A stretch of 64,000 nt of DNA from Molossus alvarezi (GCA_037176705.1 CM073891.1:95105827-95169826), one strand, 5' to 3'. Positions 1-11,341 are shown, numbered from the stretch's first letter. Numbers and translations are program-made. Notes: a model not told the origin generated them from the letters alone.

Positions 1-1509
1 TATCTGTTTAAATGTTCTTCACATGGTATATGTACGTAGTTGACAACATCCAATGCTGTAGAAAACTACCTGGGCTTCCTGGGGAGACCACCCGTCTCAG
101 CGCTCTCCCTCCCCATTTCTGATTCCCACTTTCCCGCGGTTCCATGTCTCTTTCACCTCTGTGCCTGGTCCACAGTGAGCGATCAACGCATGTTCGCTGT
201 CAACCATCAAATATATGACGAGTAACTATTATGTGTCAGGTGCCACGCTCGATGAAGTTGTAATTGCTGTCTTCAATGATCCCTCCTCTCCCGACTCCCT
301 CAATCCTGCTCTTCCCAGCCATTCCCCATTATCGGGTTGCAGCCAGGCCCCGAACCAGTTACTGACACTCAAGTGAACCAAGGAAAGTTCCATTCGCTCT
401 TTTCTGGTGTCCGTGTCCTGGTGTGTAAATTAGTTAGCATTAAGTTTGGCTGCATTTACCGGGGACTCCAAGTAACAGAGGCTTAACCAAGACAGAGGCT
501 ATGTCCCTCACTCAGCCCAAGGCCAATACGGCATCTCAGCTCCACCAAGTCCTCAGGGACCTGGGCTTCTCCAGCTCCTACTCTCTGTTCTGAAGGTGAG
601 GCTGTAGTCCTCATGATCCAAGATGGCACCACAACGCCGGCTACTGCATCCACAATTCAGGCAGCGGGGTGGAGGAAGGGGTGAAAGGGGAGGCACACAA
701 TTCCCAGTGAGAGCTGCCACATGCTCTTCTGCTTGTATTTAATTGACCGTAATTTAGTCTCATGGCCATACCAGTTGGGAGAAGCTGGGAACTGTAGTGT
801 TTATTCCGGATGGCTGCATCCTTGTCTAAACTTGGATGTCCTGTTACTTGGGAAGAAGGGAAGACTAGATATTAGAGACAACTAGCAGCCTTTACTAAAA
901 GGGTTAGGTGTGTTGGTGTTTTGTGTGTATGTGTGTGCGTGTGCCTGTGATGTGTGTTATGTGTGTGAGCATGTATGTTATATGTCGTGTGTGTTGGTGG
1001 GCCGGGTTCTCTCCATCACTTTGATCTCAGGTGGACCTGTTACCAAGTCTCTCTGCAGCCCCATGGAGCACCCCTAAACCTGGCTTCTCTTAGGCAGACT
1101 CAGCTTCTCAATTCCACATTTCAAGGAACTGCAATTTATTTTCAGCAGCCACTGAAGCATATTAGCAGTGGTGACAGAGAGGGCTTGTAAACTGGTTTTC
1201 CATTAAGGTATTGCAGGGTGGCCATTATGTGAGAGCAACAACGTCCAGAGTTAATCTGGTAATAAATTCTCTTGGCCAGGAAGGTGTCATTAACACATAA
1301 ATCCTAGGAAAAGACAGGACTCGATCCTGTGCACAGAAGGAAGATCCAGAAATACCAGGTATCTGTTGAGATGGCCCAGGGGTGGCAATGGGCCAAATGC
1401 TTGATTCAGGGTTGGCTACAGGTGGTGTTGCCCAAGCATTTCAAGCCCAGCCTGGTAATTGCATAGATCAAAAACAGTTGGCCTTTACTCTCCCCAACCC
1501 ACCCTTCAT

Positions 1510-1511
<2 letters not shown>

Positions 1512-1542
<31 letters not shown>
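1512..1542. repeat. (CA)n microsatellite
   Basis: An uninterrupted run of about 15 CA dinucleotides in LEP intron 1. It produces a spurious His-Thr open frame. Confidence 0.95.
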
Positions 1543-1544
<2 letters not shown>

Positions 1545-1574
1545 CGGCAGGAGCTGTACAGGTTCATGTCACTT

Positions 1575-1710
1575 ACCCTTTAAGCCAGGTAGTGTTATCA
1601 GTTCCATTTTACAGATGGGAACAGATGCTTTAGGGAAGCTAAGTATCTTTTCTGGAGACTCACAGCTAATAAGGGCAGAAGCCGTGGCTGAAGCCTTGGA
1701 TAGCTTGGGT
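1575..1710 (-). repeat. MIR-like SINE remnant
   Basis: The order of phrases, CCATTTTACAGATGGGAACAG followed by a decayed ACTCACAGCTAATAAG, is that of the 3' half of an ancient mammalian MIR element in reverse orientation. It is diverged, and the ends are approximate. Confidence 0.55.
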
Positions 1711-1813
1711 TTGGTGGAATCGTACTGGGGGTTAGTATTATTTAACTCTGTTCCACAAAGATTTACTGGAAATGTTTATTCAGGTAATAAGTAGTTAATA
1801 GAAGGAGCTTTAA

Positions 1814-2056
1814 CGTTTGTTTTTTTTTAATCCTCATCCGAGGACATTTTTGCATTTACTTTCAGATACAGCGGGAGGGAGACAGAGAGAGAAACATTGA
1901 TGTGAGAGAGACACATCTATTGGTAGCCACCCACACGACGCAAACCAGGGCCGGGGAAAAACTTCAACCCAGGTACGTGTCCTTAGCAGGAACTGAACCC
2001 GGGACTCACAGGTCCGTAGGCCAACGCTCTAACTGCTGAGCCAAACTGACCAGGGC
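1814..2056 (-). mobile_element. VES SINE, complete, with target duplication
   Basis: Reverse-oriented VES element: T-rich tail, ATCCTCATCCGAGG, a GAGAGA-rich body, then the tRNA-like head ending ACTGACCAGGGC. It is bracketed by the 12-bp direct repeat AAGGAGCTTTAA at 1802-1813 and 2057-2068. This is the expected target-site duplication of L1-driven integration. Confidence 0.9.
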
Positions 2057-2289
2057 AAGGAGCTTTAAGATTTTAAGAGAACAAACAAGCACAGAAACAT
2101 CTCAAGTGCTCCCTCCCAAGTTACCAAGTATTTTTCATATTTGAAGTTGATCTGTGACTATGTCATAACTTCATCCCAGGGTGGGGTATTTGTTCCCAAG
2201 TGCCATGGTCCCAGGAGCTTCCCTTGGCTGGGCATTGGGGTGCTTTATAATTTGGACTTTTCCTTGAAGGCTGGAGATACTGGGGGATG

Positions 2290-2425
2290 GAGTAGAAAGG
2301 ACCCCAGCCTCTCTGGGGAGGCAGATCTGAGTGTGAATTCTGGCTCTGCCACTTACCTGTTTGACTTTGGACAAGAGAATTCATGTCCTTGAGCCTCATT
2401 TTTTCTCCTTCTATAAGACAGATTT
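2290..2425 (+). repeat. MIR-like SINE remnant
   Basis: TGTGAATTCTGGCTCTGCC, then ACTTACCTG and a TCATTTTTTCTCC-type run, matches the core of an ancient MIR element in forward orientation. It is diverged. Confidence 0.6.
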
Positions 2426-2789
2426 TTAAAATATATACCTTTGATCAAGTATTATAAATAGTATGTAAACAGACTGCTGATTTCTACTACATTTCTAGGA
2501 TACGAATTATACTAATAATGCCACCTATGGAGAGAAAATGTTTATCTGTTTTTATCAGGATCCAGAGGAGGCAGAACACAAAGAAGCAGAGATTAACTTT
2601 TTTGCCACCTCCAGACCCTTCATGCTAAAATTTATTTACATTTAATTATTATTTCAGGCTCACCCGTATATACTTAGCATGGATCATTGGCCACAGACTC
2701 ACACACTTTGCCTCATGTATCTCATTAAAACTTTGCAGATTAATCAAAGATCAGCATATTGTTAATATTAGAATTCAGAATTTTCAAAC

Positions 2790-3135
2790 ATTCTGGGGGA
2801 ACATGTAGATCTCTCCTGCCTCTGTGCCTTTGCATCTGCTGCTTTCTTTGCGATTATGGCAACCACTTTTTACTCTTCTAACCCCTGCTCAGTCTTTAAT
2901 ATCCAGCCCAGGTGATACCTCCCCCAGGAACCCCCTTTGACTCCTGTGCTATCTTGTACTTGTCCTTCTTGCAAGTCTCTTCCTCTCTGAATTGAAATGG
3001 TCTATTTACCTATCTGTCTGTCTTATCAAACTGTAAGCAACTTGAGGGTAGAGAACACCTGTTGTTCACTACTGAATCCTTGGTGCCCAGAACTGCCTGT
3101 GGCATATTGACAGACCTTCCGTAAGTGCCGGTTGG
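2790..3135 (+). repeat. L2-like LINE 3' end remnant
   Basis: The segment resembles the 3' end of an L2 LINE. It has GTAAGCAACTTGAGGGTAGAG, then TTGTTCACTACTGAATCC and CCAGAACTGCCTGTGGCA in the order of the family consensus. It is old, and the boundaries are approximate. Confidence 0.6.
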
Positions 3136-3254
3136 ATTCAGGCTCCCAGTGGGAGCGAGGGGAAACGACAAAGCCAGTGATAAATGCCATCACGGAGATA
3201 TCAGCAGGCTGCTGTAGTCATGGGAGGACAAGTAACATCTCAAACAATGGGGCA

Positions 3255-3425
3255 GTGGGAGAGCCCTTTCAAGGGCATTATCTAATTTGATCCGCATAGA
3301 AGCCTGGAGATAGGTATATTGGAGGAATAAAAGGTAGAGTTTTTAGCAGTTATGTGATTTGCCTAAAATCTTACAGCTGGTAAAGGGCTGGATTTAAGCC
3401 AGATCTTAAAGTCCACTCTCCTCCT
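3255..3425 (-). repeat. MIR-like SINE remnant
   Basis: GGCATTATCTAATTTGATCC followed by TTGCCTAAAATCTTACAGCT resembles a reverse-oriented MIR. It is diverged and recognised from word order only. Confidence 0.5.
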
Positions 3426-3728
3426 TAAAGCACACAGCGAATTGCATCATCAACCACCATGTCCATTTGCTTACACCCTGCCTTACTGCTCTGTGGTCGA
3501 CAGCACCCCTCCTCGCGGTTCTATTGACCAGGCTCACCTCTCCCCAAGGAAAGGCTTTTTATTAATGCATTTCCAGATAATGGATTGTCTTTGACTCTGT
3601 GGAGATGATAGCCAGGGCAGAAAGCTAATCTCATTTCATCCTCTTCCGATAATGTGGCTGGCAATAGGGCACGTGGGTGTTTTCTGAGAGAGCAGTGACT
3701 TGCAGTGTGTGGTTACTTTTGTTCTCAG

Positions 3729-3755
3729 GCCCAAGAAGCACATCCCGGAGGGAAA
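3729..3755 (+). other. LEP: LEP exon 2, 5' UTR part
   Basis: The exon begins after the acceptor GTTCTCAG at 3721-3728. The 27 bases to the ATG start GCCCAAGAAGC, as in known mammalian LEP mRNAs. The ATG context GGAAAATGC has A at -3. Confidence 0.85.
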
Positions 3756-3899
3756 ATGCGCCGTGGGCTCCTGTGCCGATTCCTGTGGCTTTGGCCCTAT
3801 CTGTTCTACACAGAAGCTGCGCCCATCCAAAAAGTCCAGGATGACACCAAAACCCTCATCAAGACGATTGTCACCAGAATCAATGACATTTCACACACG
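3756..3899 (+). CDS. LEP: Leptin precursor, coding exon 2 (residues 1-48)
   Basis: Leptin is the secreted, fat-derived four-helix cytokine that signals energy stores through the leptin receptor. This exon encodes residues 1-48. Residues 1-21 form a signal peptide (start MRRGLLC, hydrophobic core [10 protein letters not shown], cut expected after Ala21). The mature chain then begins [16 protein letters not shown] and runs through helix A to NDISHT. Receptor site II residues of helix A (mature Asp9, Thr12, Lys15, Thr16, Arg20) are kept. The ATG at 3756 is chosen over the in-frame one at 3705, because 3705 lies upstream of the splice acceptor. The donor is ACG|GTAGGG at 3899/3900, and the exon ends in phase 0. 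Confidence 0.97.
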
Positions 3900-5352
3900 G
3901 TAGGGAGAGTCTGGAGAGACAACATAGAAGTATGGCCAGCTCAAGGGGAAACTGGGACCTCAGAGGTTAGCTGAGGCCTGTGCAGTGACACGGAGGGCCT
4001 TGGTGGCCTTGACTCCTCCTACTGCAGGAACAGCTGCCTCCCCTCTTCTTCTCTCCGCAGTCCCCACCTTCTTACTTTTCTTCCTCCCAGACTGGAATCC
4101 TAGTGCCTAGGACCAGCAGGAGCCCCAGAGGTTCTTGGTCCCATTGGCAGGTGACCAGACCCCTGAGCAGCAGCCCCTCTGGGGTCTCCATCTGTCTCTA
4201 GAATGTGCTCAGTAGGCCTTCTTCCCAGCTGTAGCTGAGCTCTGGCCCTTAGACGGTCTCCCCTGTATTGTTAGTCCTGCCGGCCAAGGCCACAGGAAAG
4301 AGCAGTCTGCCCTCTTTCACATACAACCCTCTGGGTATTTGCAAACAGCTGTCAACGCCCCTTGGGTCTTTGCTCTGGGATCCACGGGCCTAGACCTTTA
4401 GCCATTTCCCACTTCTCTTCACACCTCTGTTCTCTATATGCAAAATCTAGCTAGTTCCTCGATGTCTTCAGCCTTGGTTTCATCACCTAGATAATGAGAC
4501 TCACACAGTCTTCATAAGGTCATTATGAGATTAAATTAGAGAAAGCAAATGACCCCCTATAGAACCAGAACCAAGTGTTTCCTCATTAAAGGTTTGTAGT
4601 TGTGGTTTGGGGTAGTCCTCAGCTTTAAAAGCCTCCTTTTTGCCCTGCATGGACTTCCACGTCTCCTGGTCACTGTGGACATCTGACAGTGGCCTTGGGA
4701 AGGGAGACATTAGGTGGCCAGAAGCAGGGACAGCTCAGAACTAGATAGAGTCTTGGGAATTTTACAGAGAGAAACCCTTAGGTCTCCTTGCTTTCAAAAA
4801 TAGTCATTTGACAAGGCTGCACATGATAAGTCTAGTGTGTCCCTTTTGTGGGTGCAGGGAGTGCTGTGGGTAGTTGGGGAGGGGAACCCTCCTGGTAACC
4901 AGAGTTACTGGAGCAGAGGAGAGGAGAATATGACTGGAAGGGAGGAATTTACTGGGGGAGGAAGGGAATGAAGGTAGCTGGGGAGGAAGCACTAATGGAG
5001 GACCTCAGTACCTGGGGAAGAGGCTTAACTCAGTACAAAATAGGGAGTCATGGCTGGTTCTATAGCAGAGACCCTTTGGAGAAGGGAACAAACAACCTGC
5101 GAAGGTTGGTCTGAAAGTAATGGGCAGGGTGGTTTGGGAAGGGCATGGGAACAACAGTCCAGGAGGCCAGCTTAGAGGCTTGGCAGCCACCTAGGCACAA
5201 GAAATCAGGGCCCAGGCCTGGATGGTGCAGAAGGGGGAAAGAAAGCAACCATGGGAACAAACCTTCATACTCAGTGAAAAGGCTGAGGGCTTTGGAGGTT
5301 GACATGTCTCCTGCTTTGCTGAGCCGTTGGTCTCCCTCTTCCTTCTGCACAG
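3900..5352 (+). other. LEP: LEP intron 2
   Basis: A 1453-bp GT-AG intron between the two coding exons (donor GTAGGG, acceptor CTTCTGCACAG). A faint MIR-like remnant sits near 4470-4560 (AATGAGACTCACACAGTC, TTATGAGATTAAATTAG). Otherwise I recognise no repeat or regulatory element. Confidence 0.9.
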
Positions 5353-5712
5353 CGATCAGTCTCCTCCAAACAGAGGGTCACTGGTTTGGACTTCATTCCT
5401 GGGCTCCACCCTGTCCTGAATTTGTCCAAGATGGACCAGACATTGGCGATTTACCAACAAATCCTCACCAGTCTGCCTTCCGGAAATGTGATCCAAATAT
5501 CTAATGACCTGGAGAACCTCCGGGACCTTCTTCACCTGTTGGCCTCCTCCAACAGCTGCCCCTTCCCCAGGACCAGGGCTCTGAAGACCTTGGAGGGACT
5601 GGATGATGTCTTGGAAGCCTCACTCTACTCCACGGAGGTGGTGGTCCTGAGCAGGCTGCAGGGGTCTCTGCAGGACATGCTACAGCAGCTAGACCTCAGC
5701 CCTGGGTGCTGA
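5353..5712 (+). CDS. LEP: Leptin precursor, last coding exon (residues 49-167)
   Basis: The exon continues in phase 0 and encodes 119 residues plus TGA, so the precursor is 167 residues, the standard mammalian length. Helices B, C and D are recognisable: [35 protein letters not shown] and [21 protein letters not shown]. Cys117 and Cys167 (mature 96 and 146), which form the single disulfide, are both present, and the chain ends LDLSPGC. Receptor site III residues STE are kept. Oddities are Arg at codon 49 where human has Gln, Gly at mature 71 where human has Arg, and Asp-Asp at 132-133 where human has Gly-Gly. No frameshift or premature stop is seen, so the gene looks functional. Confidence 0.97.
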   Translation, partial: RSVSSKQRVTGLDFIPGLHPVLNLSKMDQTLAIYQQILTSLPSGNVIQISNDLENLRDLLHLLASSNSCPFPRTRALKTLEGLDDVLEASLYSTEVVVLSRLQGSLQDMLQQLDLSPGC

Positions 5713-7928
5713 AGCCTTGAAGGCTTGGAGAGAGCCTGTGTGGACAGTCTGTATCCAGGCCTCCAGTCCCTTCCTCTCACTACTTCAAGCCACCCTTCCA
5801 AAGGTCAGTTCTGCATGGACTTGGCCACAGCCAGCTGCGTTATTCAGGTTGAAGGATCCCCCGAAGCAATAACAGGATCAACCAGATACACAGGCTCGAA
5901 AGGACAGGACTGTCTTGATACGGACACAGAGCAGCCTTCTCTGCAGCGCATGAGAGCCTGAGAATTTCAACCGAAGTCCCCTGGTGGACCGAGGGCTGGC
6001 CCGTCCAAGGGAGTCTCTTCCATGGGTTATTTCAAGGATCCCCCTCCCCCAGTCATCTTGCTGATTACTCTGGAGGTTTAATGAGATGATAACCCAGCAC
6101 AGTATCTAGTTCACAGTAGATGTAAGTGAACCTCCTTCCCTTCACCTCACAATTACCAACAGGCTTTAAGTGTCAGTGATCCGGGAGCAGGAGCACATGG
6201 GCACAAACTCACCTTCAGTGTAGGCGACGGGGCCGAGTCTTTCCTGCACACTAGTTTAGGTGGGGGAGGAAGGGGAGACCCAAGAAGAGGGCCAGTCGGA
6301 TGTGACTGGAGCAACCTGAGTGGGTCACTTGGCAGCTGTGGGAAGTGGCTGGCTTCTGTGTCAGTCAAGCCTCCTTTAGCTGCCAGTGACAGAAACTCAA
6401 GGCAAACCAAATAAAATGTAAAAGAGAGAATGTTTTGGCCTATGTTGCTAAGAAGTCTAGGCCATGATCCATCTTTTACAACACTTTCCTTCGCATTTAT
6501 CCCCAGGGACCTAGAAGGTGCTAGTGCCATGATCCACCCCAGTGCCCCCGCCTGCCTGAGGTGGGTCACAGAGGCTTGGGGATGATGTGTATGCCCCTTG
6601 GGTGGCCACCTGGGGCTGTCTGAGCTGTCCTGTTTCTGCACAGTCATAAGCTCGAGAAGCTCACCCCGCCTCCCAGCCCCAGTGGCTCAGGAGGCCAGCC
6701 CACAGTTACAGGTCTCTGAGCAAAGGCCTGGAGATGTCACTCTCTCCTCTGTGAGGTGACTCCCGGGGTCAGCACGGAAGGGCATGGTTCTCAGATTGCC
6801 CTTCCAGATCCTTTTCCATCTGCAGACATTCTCTTGCACTCCCCTGAGGCAGCAGCTCACATCTGCCAAACAGCTGGCAGTCTGGGATAGCACCTGGCCA
6901 TGTTCAACCTCCAAGGTCGGGATTTTTGCAGAGTCTAGTGAGAAAAGAAAGCCTCAGGTCAACCCAGAAGGACCTTTCAGGAGACCCCACCTCAGCTGCT
7001 TTTTGCACAACATACAACCAAAAAATAATTACACCTCATTTTTCCAAAAGGACAGAGCAATTTATTCCAGGCTTCAACGTCAGGATCTAAGTCTAGTGAT
7101 GCCTGACTGCACAAATCCACCTGGGTTAAGTTCACTGGTACACTGTCATCCTCAGCCCCAAGAGGTCCTTGCCCTGAGAATGGGAGAATCAAGGTACCGA
7201 AGGTAACGGAGCCCCCGTACCCAGCTCTCACTTCAGCCCCAGTTCCCAGCCCAGAGGGTGCGTAACCCTTAGGCACGTTATGTAACCTCTCTCTCAGTCT
7301 GTCATCCGTACATGGGAGGAATGATATGACCTCCCTCGTAGGCCTTCAGAAGATTAAATATGAAATGTTTGGGAAGCTAAGAGCTGGATGACTGATATAC
7401 AAAAAGCACTTAGTAAGTCATGTTGTTATTAATATTAATGAGTCAGGGAAGAAAAGGGAATGGGAATTGTGTAGCAGACAGCTGTGCTATGCAGTTTCCT
7501 TGCACAGCGCACCCATCTCGCCACGTGGTGCCTTAGGGAGCCCCTCGGCCCACACAAAGCCTGGGCCTAAGAGGGAGTGTGACAGCCCCAGGGGAGCCAA
7601 TCTCAGCCAGTGGGGAGGAGGCTCTGTGGATCAATGCCCCAGCCTCCAACTCTCCACAGGGGCAATTCTGAGGTTCATTTTACCCAGACGGAGCCCCAGG
7701 TGCCCACACCAGTCACCACACTGATGAGCACTCTAGATCGGCTCTTCCTCCTTTTCTGGCTCACTCTCCCCACCCCTCACTCCTGCTTCCTAGGGTCACC
7801 TCCCAAATATACCTTCTGTGCCAGACCCTCATCTCAGGTGTTGCTCTTGGAGGAACCCAAAATAAGACAACTGCAGAGCAAAAAGAGATGGATGTAGATA
7901 CTAAGAGAACTGTGAAGCAAGGTTCCAG

Positions 7929-8112
7929 ACCTGGCCGGGTAGCTCGGTTGGACAGAGCGTCATCCCAATACGCCAAGGTTGTGGGTCTGCCCCGGTCAGG
8001 GCACAAACAAGAATCAACCAGTGAATTGCATAAATAAATGGAACAACAAATCAATGTTTCTCTCCCTTTCTCTTTCTTTCTCAAATCAATCCATCAATCA
8101 ATAATTTTTTTT
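7929..8112 (+). mobile_element. tRNA-derived SINE, VES-related, diverged
   Basis: The head ACCTGGCCGGGTAGCTCGGT and the phrase CCCCGGTCAGGGCAC mark a bat tRNA-derived SINE. The body has TTTCTCTCCC and ends AATCAATAATTTTTT. It is older than most copies here. Confidence 0.75.
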
Positions 8113-8308
8113 TAAAGTTTTCAGAGAGGTACAGGGACCGCACACCAAAACTCAAAGAACCCCTGGGCAGACCCAAGTAATGATCCCTAAGAGAGGGAAG
8201 AAGGCAGGGTCCTCAGAAAGAAGGGAATCCACTTCAGGAAAGTTTGACATGAGAAGAGAGCAAGAACAGGAAGATAACCCACAAAACTGGAAGAATTATA
8301 AGATTAGG

Positions 8309-8422
8309 AAGGAAGGAAGGAAGGAAGGAAGGAAGGAAGGAAGGAAGGAAGGAAGGAAGGAAGGAAGGGAGGGAGGGAGGGAGGGAGGGAGGGAGGGAGG
8401 GAGGGAGGGAGGGAGGGAGGGA
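8309..8422. repeat. Two-phase (GGAA)n/(GGGA)n tract
   Basis: About 14 GGAA units pass abruptly into about 14 GGGA units, all purine on the + strand. This is typical of a microsatellite in which one point variant spread through part of the array. Confidence 0.95.
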
Positions 8423-8475
8423 GAAAGGGAAGAAGGGGAAAATGAAAGAGAAGAAATATATATAAAGCCAAACAT

Positions 8476-8835
8476 CACCTGTCCTAGTGTGTTCGGGCTG
8501 CTATAACTGAATACCATAGTCTGGATGGCTTATAAACAATAGAAATTTATTTCTCACAGTTTGGAGGCTGGATGTTTAAGACCAAGATGCCAGCAGATCC
8601 CCTGTCTGGTGAGGACTCACTTCCTGGTACATACACCACACCTTTCCTGGGTGCTCACATGGTGAAAGAGGCAACAGTGCTGCGGGGGCCTCTTACAAGG
8701 CGCTCAGCCCTTTCATGAAGGCTCTGCACCCACGGGAGCCTTCTAGTCACTTCCCAAAGGCCCCACCCCCAGATACCGTCACATGGGGTGTTAGGATTTA
8801 ACATATGAATTTGGGGGGAACACAAACATTCAATC
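8476..8835 (-). mobile_element. MaLR-type solo LTR remnant
   Basis: The segment reads in reverse as an old mammalian-apparent LTR retrotransposon (ERVL-MaLR) LTR. Marks are TTCGGGCTGCTATAACTGAA, TGGCTTATAAACAATAGAAA, TTTCTCACAGTTTGGAGGCT and, at the far end, CATATGAATTTGGGGGGAAC. No internal coding part is seen. The exact subfamily is not certain. Confidence 0.75.
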
Positions 8836-9973
8836 TATGCCATCATCTTGTGATAACTGATTGGGGAAAAGATCAAGCTAAATCACAGGAGTCTCAATTA
8901 TTGAATATTTTTCCTTTAAAATATCTTTTTGCAGTAACAGAACCTGATGCTGCAGTTTTTCCACAGCCCCTGTTTGCTCCTGTCACCAGCTCACAGGAAA
9001 TCATTTCTGCAGGGGTTTCACCCCCTCACCCCTCCTCCCGGCTGCGAGCCTCTGTGGGCAGGGTCGCCGCACCCGTGCCTGGCTGTGGTGTCTGGCACAG
9101 CACAGGCCCTCTGTTCTTATTTGAACAAAGGAATTGAGGCGCTTGTACAAGCCCATTATTTACATGTAAGCAGCTTCTGCAAAAAGCCTGTAAACAATCC
9201 TGATCATTAAAGGCCAAACTTACTAGAATTCTGCTCACTCTTAATGTGCTCAGCAAACTTCTTTTGCGATCAAAGATATAGGTCCAAACCAACTGTAAAA
9301 AGACAGCTTTGAGACAATGACAGAAATCTGAATATGGATTCTGTTTTACATGATGATAAGAAATTATTATTAATTTTATTAGCTGTGGTGATGACATAGT
9401 GATTCATTGTTTTTTAAATGCTTCCTTATTTATTAGAGATTCAGACTGAAGTTGTTTAGGGTGAAATGAGATGATATCTGGAATTTGTCTTAAAATACTT
9501 CAGGAAAATACATATATGTGTATTTCATTAAATGCATATGAGATTAGATAAACAAGCAGCAAAAATGTTGATTATTATTAAAGCTGAGTGATAGGCACAC
9601 AAGAGTTCATTCTACCAGGCCCTCTACTTTTGGGTAAAATTTCCAGAATAAATATTTTTTGGGAAAGGTTCACTCGGCCGAGTACCACTGCCTCGCGCTC
9701 TGCACTCTGGGGAAGGAGGGGGGAGAGGGAGGGAGACTGCGAAAATACGATGATGTGCAGCCGAATTATACTTAACTTCACATTTTATTTCACTCCTGGC
9801 AGATGGCCCAGGGCCTTGGGAGGATGACAGACTGTCAGTGTGGGTGTGAAACAGCAAACTAAAACAGAGATTTAGCAAATCAAACAAGGAAAGAGTGGCA
9901 AGAGCCAGCTGCAAGATGCTGGAAAGGCAAGTCCTGATGCTCATTTAAAAAAAAAAAAAAAAAAGCCAAAGGA
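8836..9973. other. Intergenic, no recognised element
   Basis: AT-rich intergenic DNA downstream of LEP. I see no gene. An A-run at 9945-9963 precedes the next SINE and may belong to its target duplication. Confidence 0.5.
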
Positions 9974-10182
9974 GCCCTGGCCAATTTGGCTCAGCAAGAG
10001 CATCAGCCCTTGGACCAAAGGATCTCAGGTTCAATTCCCGGTCAAGCACACATACCTGAGTTGCAGGTTCGATCCCCGGCCTGCGGAGGCAACCAAGTGA
10101 TGTGTGTCTCTCACATAGATGTTTCTCTCTCTCTACCCCCTCTCCCTCCCACTCTATCCAAAAAAAAAAAAAAAAAAAAACA
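9974..10182 (+). mobile_element. VES SINE
   Basis: Head GCCCTGGCCAATTTGGCTCA, then GGTTCGATCCCCGGCCTGCG, GTGATGTGTGTCTCTCACAT, a pyrimidine tract and a pure A-tail of about 20 bases. Confidence 0.9.
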
Positions 10183-10435
10183 AGAAAGAGAGTGAAATAA
10201 GGGCCTCAAGCTCGGCCCCATCCCTGCTGGCCTCGGGTACCCCATGGAAGCTGTGGAATGCCCCTTCTCCCTCCCCAAGGGAAATCATGGTGTCCTCACT
10301 GTGGTTAGCTCTTCATATTAAATATACTGTAGAGAAAGAGAAGTCTCAGATCCTTGTCTCATTTTTCCACTTAAGTTATTGTAAGAAAAAAAAGATTTTA
10401 AAGTACTTTTCTCCTACCTTCAAAACCTTGTCCCT

Positions 10436-10667
10436 GCCCTGGCCAGTTTTGCTCAATGGTTAGAGCATCGGCCTGCGGTCCAGAGAGACCCGGGTTCGGT
10501 TCCCGCTAAGGGCGCGTACCTCAGTTGCAGTTTGTCCCCGGCCCTGGTTGGTCGTGTGGATGGCAGCCACTCGATGTGTCCCTTTCACATCACTGTTTCT
10601 CTCTCTCTCTTCCTCTCTCTCCCTCCCACTCTATCTGAATAAAAAATGGAAAAAGCAAAAAACAAAA
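10436..10667 (+). mobile_element. VES SINE, complete, with target duplication
   Basis: Full-length VES with head GCCCTGGCCAGTTTTGCTCA. It is flanked by the 14-bp direct repeat AAAACCTTGTCCCT at 10422-10435 and 10668-10681. Confidence 0.93.
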
Positions 10668-10681
10668 AAAACCTTGTCCCT

Positions 10682-11288
10682 GGGGCCAGTACATGTTAGG
10701 TTACCCCTTGGGTCCTAAGCCAGGTCCCTTGGCACTGAATGCTGCTGAACCTCAGACAAGGCCATGTTTCATCTCAGGCAGATGTCCCGAGAAATATCAC
10801 AGATCATAAAACCAAGCTTGAAGTTGCCTTGGCTGTCCCACACTTTTTGGACCATATTTCCTGAGGAAATGCCAATCCTCACAGCTTCACCTTGTCTGTT
10901 TATAAAATGTATTTATCTGAGGGAGAACTAGCAGGTGCGGCACGAATCATAGGAAGTGGGGCCTCCCTGCCACAGGTTCCCAGTCCTGCGACCGTCACGA
11001 AAGGGAAAACGGTCAGCCCCTTCCTCACTTGAGCTTGGGCCTTGCGTCTGACTCAAAATCTAAAAGTGGTCTTCACAGCCCAGTAATTATTTGCAGATCA
11101 TGACAACAGTCCAGGGATGCCCCTCTCCAGGATGGAGGGACTTATGGCCTTCCTATGTTTAGGGGAGCAATGGAGGGTGTTATTTATCTCATGTATTGGA
11201 TGATGGAAAGAAGGTTTAGAGGTCCCAGTGCCCAAAGACTCACATCTGAGAATTAGAACCTGAGCCTTTTAACTTTCAATACCCAGAT

Positions 11289-11341
<53 letters not shown>

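Larger units (their letters stand above)
1..3728 (+). other. LEP: LEP intron 1, 3' part
   Basis: This stretch lies upstream of the LEP exon 2 acceptor, so it is the 3' end of intron 1. Human intron 1 is about 10 kb, and I see no match to the short non-coding first exon or the promoter here, so both probably lie to the left of the window. The intron holds a TG-rich stretch (915-990), a CA microsatellite, one VES SINE and old MIR and L2 remnants, listed separately. From 1 to about 1510 I recognise nothing else. The short open frames here are not supported as genes. Confidence 0.75.
5713..8475 (+). other. LEP: LEP 3' UTR and immediate downstream region
   Basis: Human LEP has a long 3' UTR of roughly 3 kb, so much of this stretch is probably transcribed. 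AATAAA occurs at 6410-6415, and again at 8033-8038 inside a SINE-like element; I cannot tell which, if either, is used. MIR-like remnants lie near 6045-6125 and 7265-7440. Open frames in this stretch show no family resemblance and are not called as genes. Confidence 0.5.

Noticed and set aside
1382..1794. Frames with His-Thr runs
   Set aside because: Translation of the CA microsatellite.
3705..3755. An earlier in-frame LEP start at 3705
   Set aside because: It lies upstream of the exon 2 splice acceptor at 3721-3728, so it is intronic. The 3756 start matches the leptin signal peptide.
3900..3974. LEP reading on past the exon 2 end
   Set aside because: The frame continues by chance into intron 2. 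The GT donor and the phase-0 join to 5353 restore the normal protein.
8180..8506. A 108-codon Glu/Gly/Lys/Arg frame
   Set aside because: Translation of the GGAA/GGGA microsatellite.
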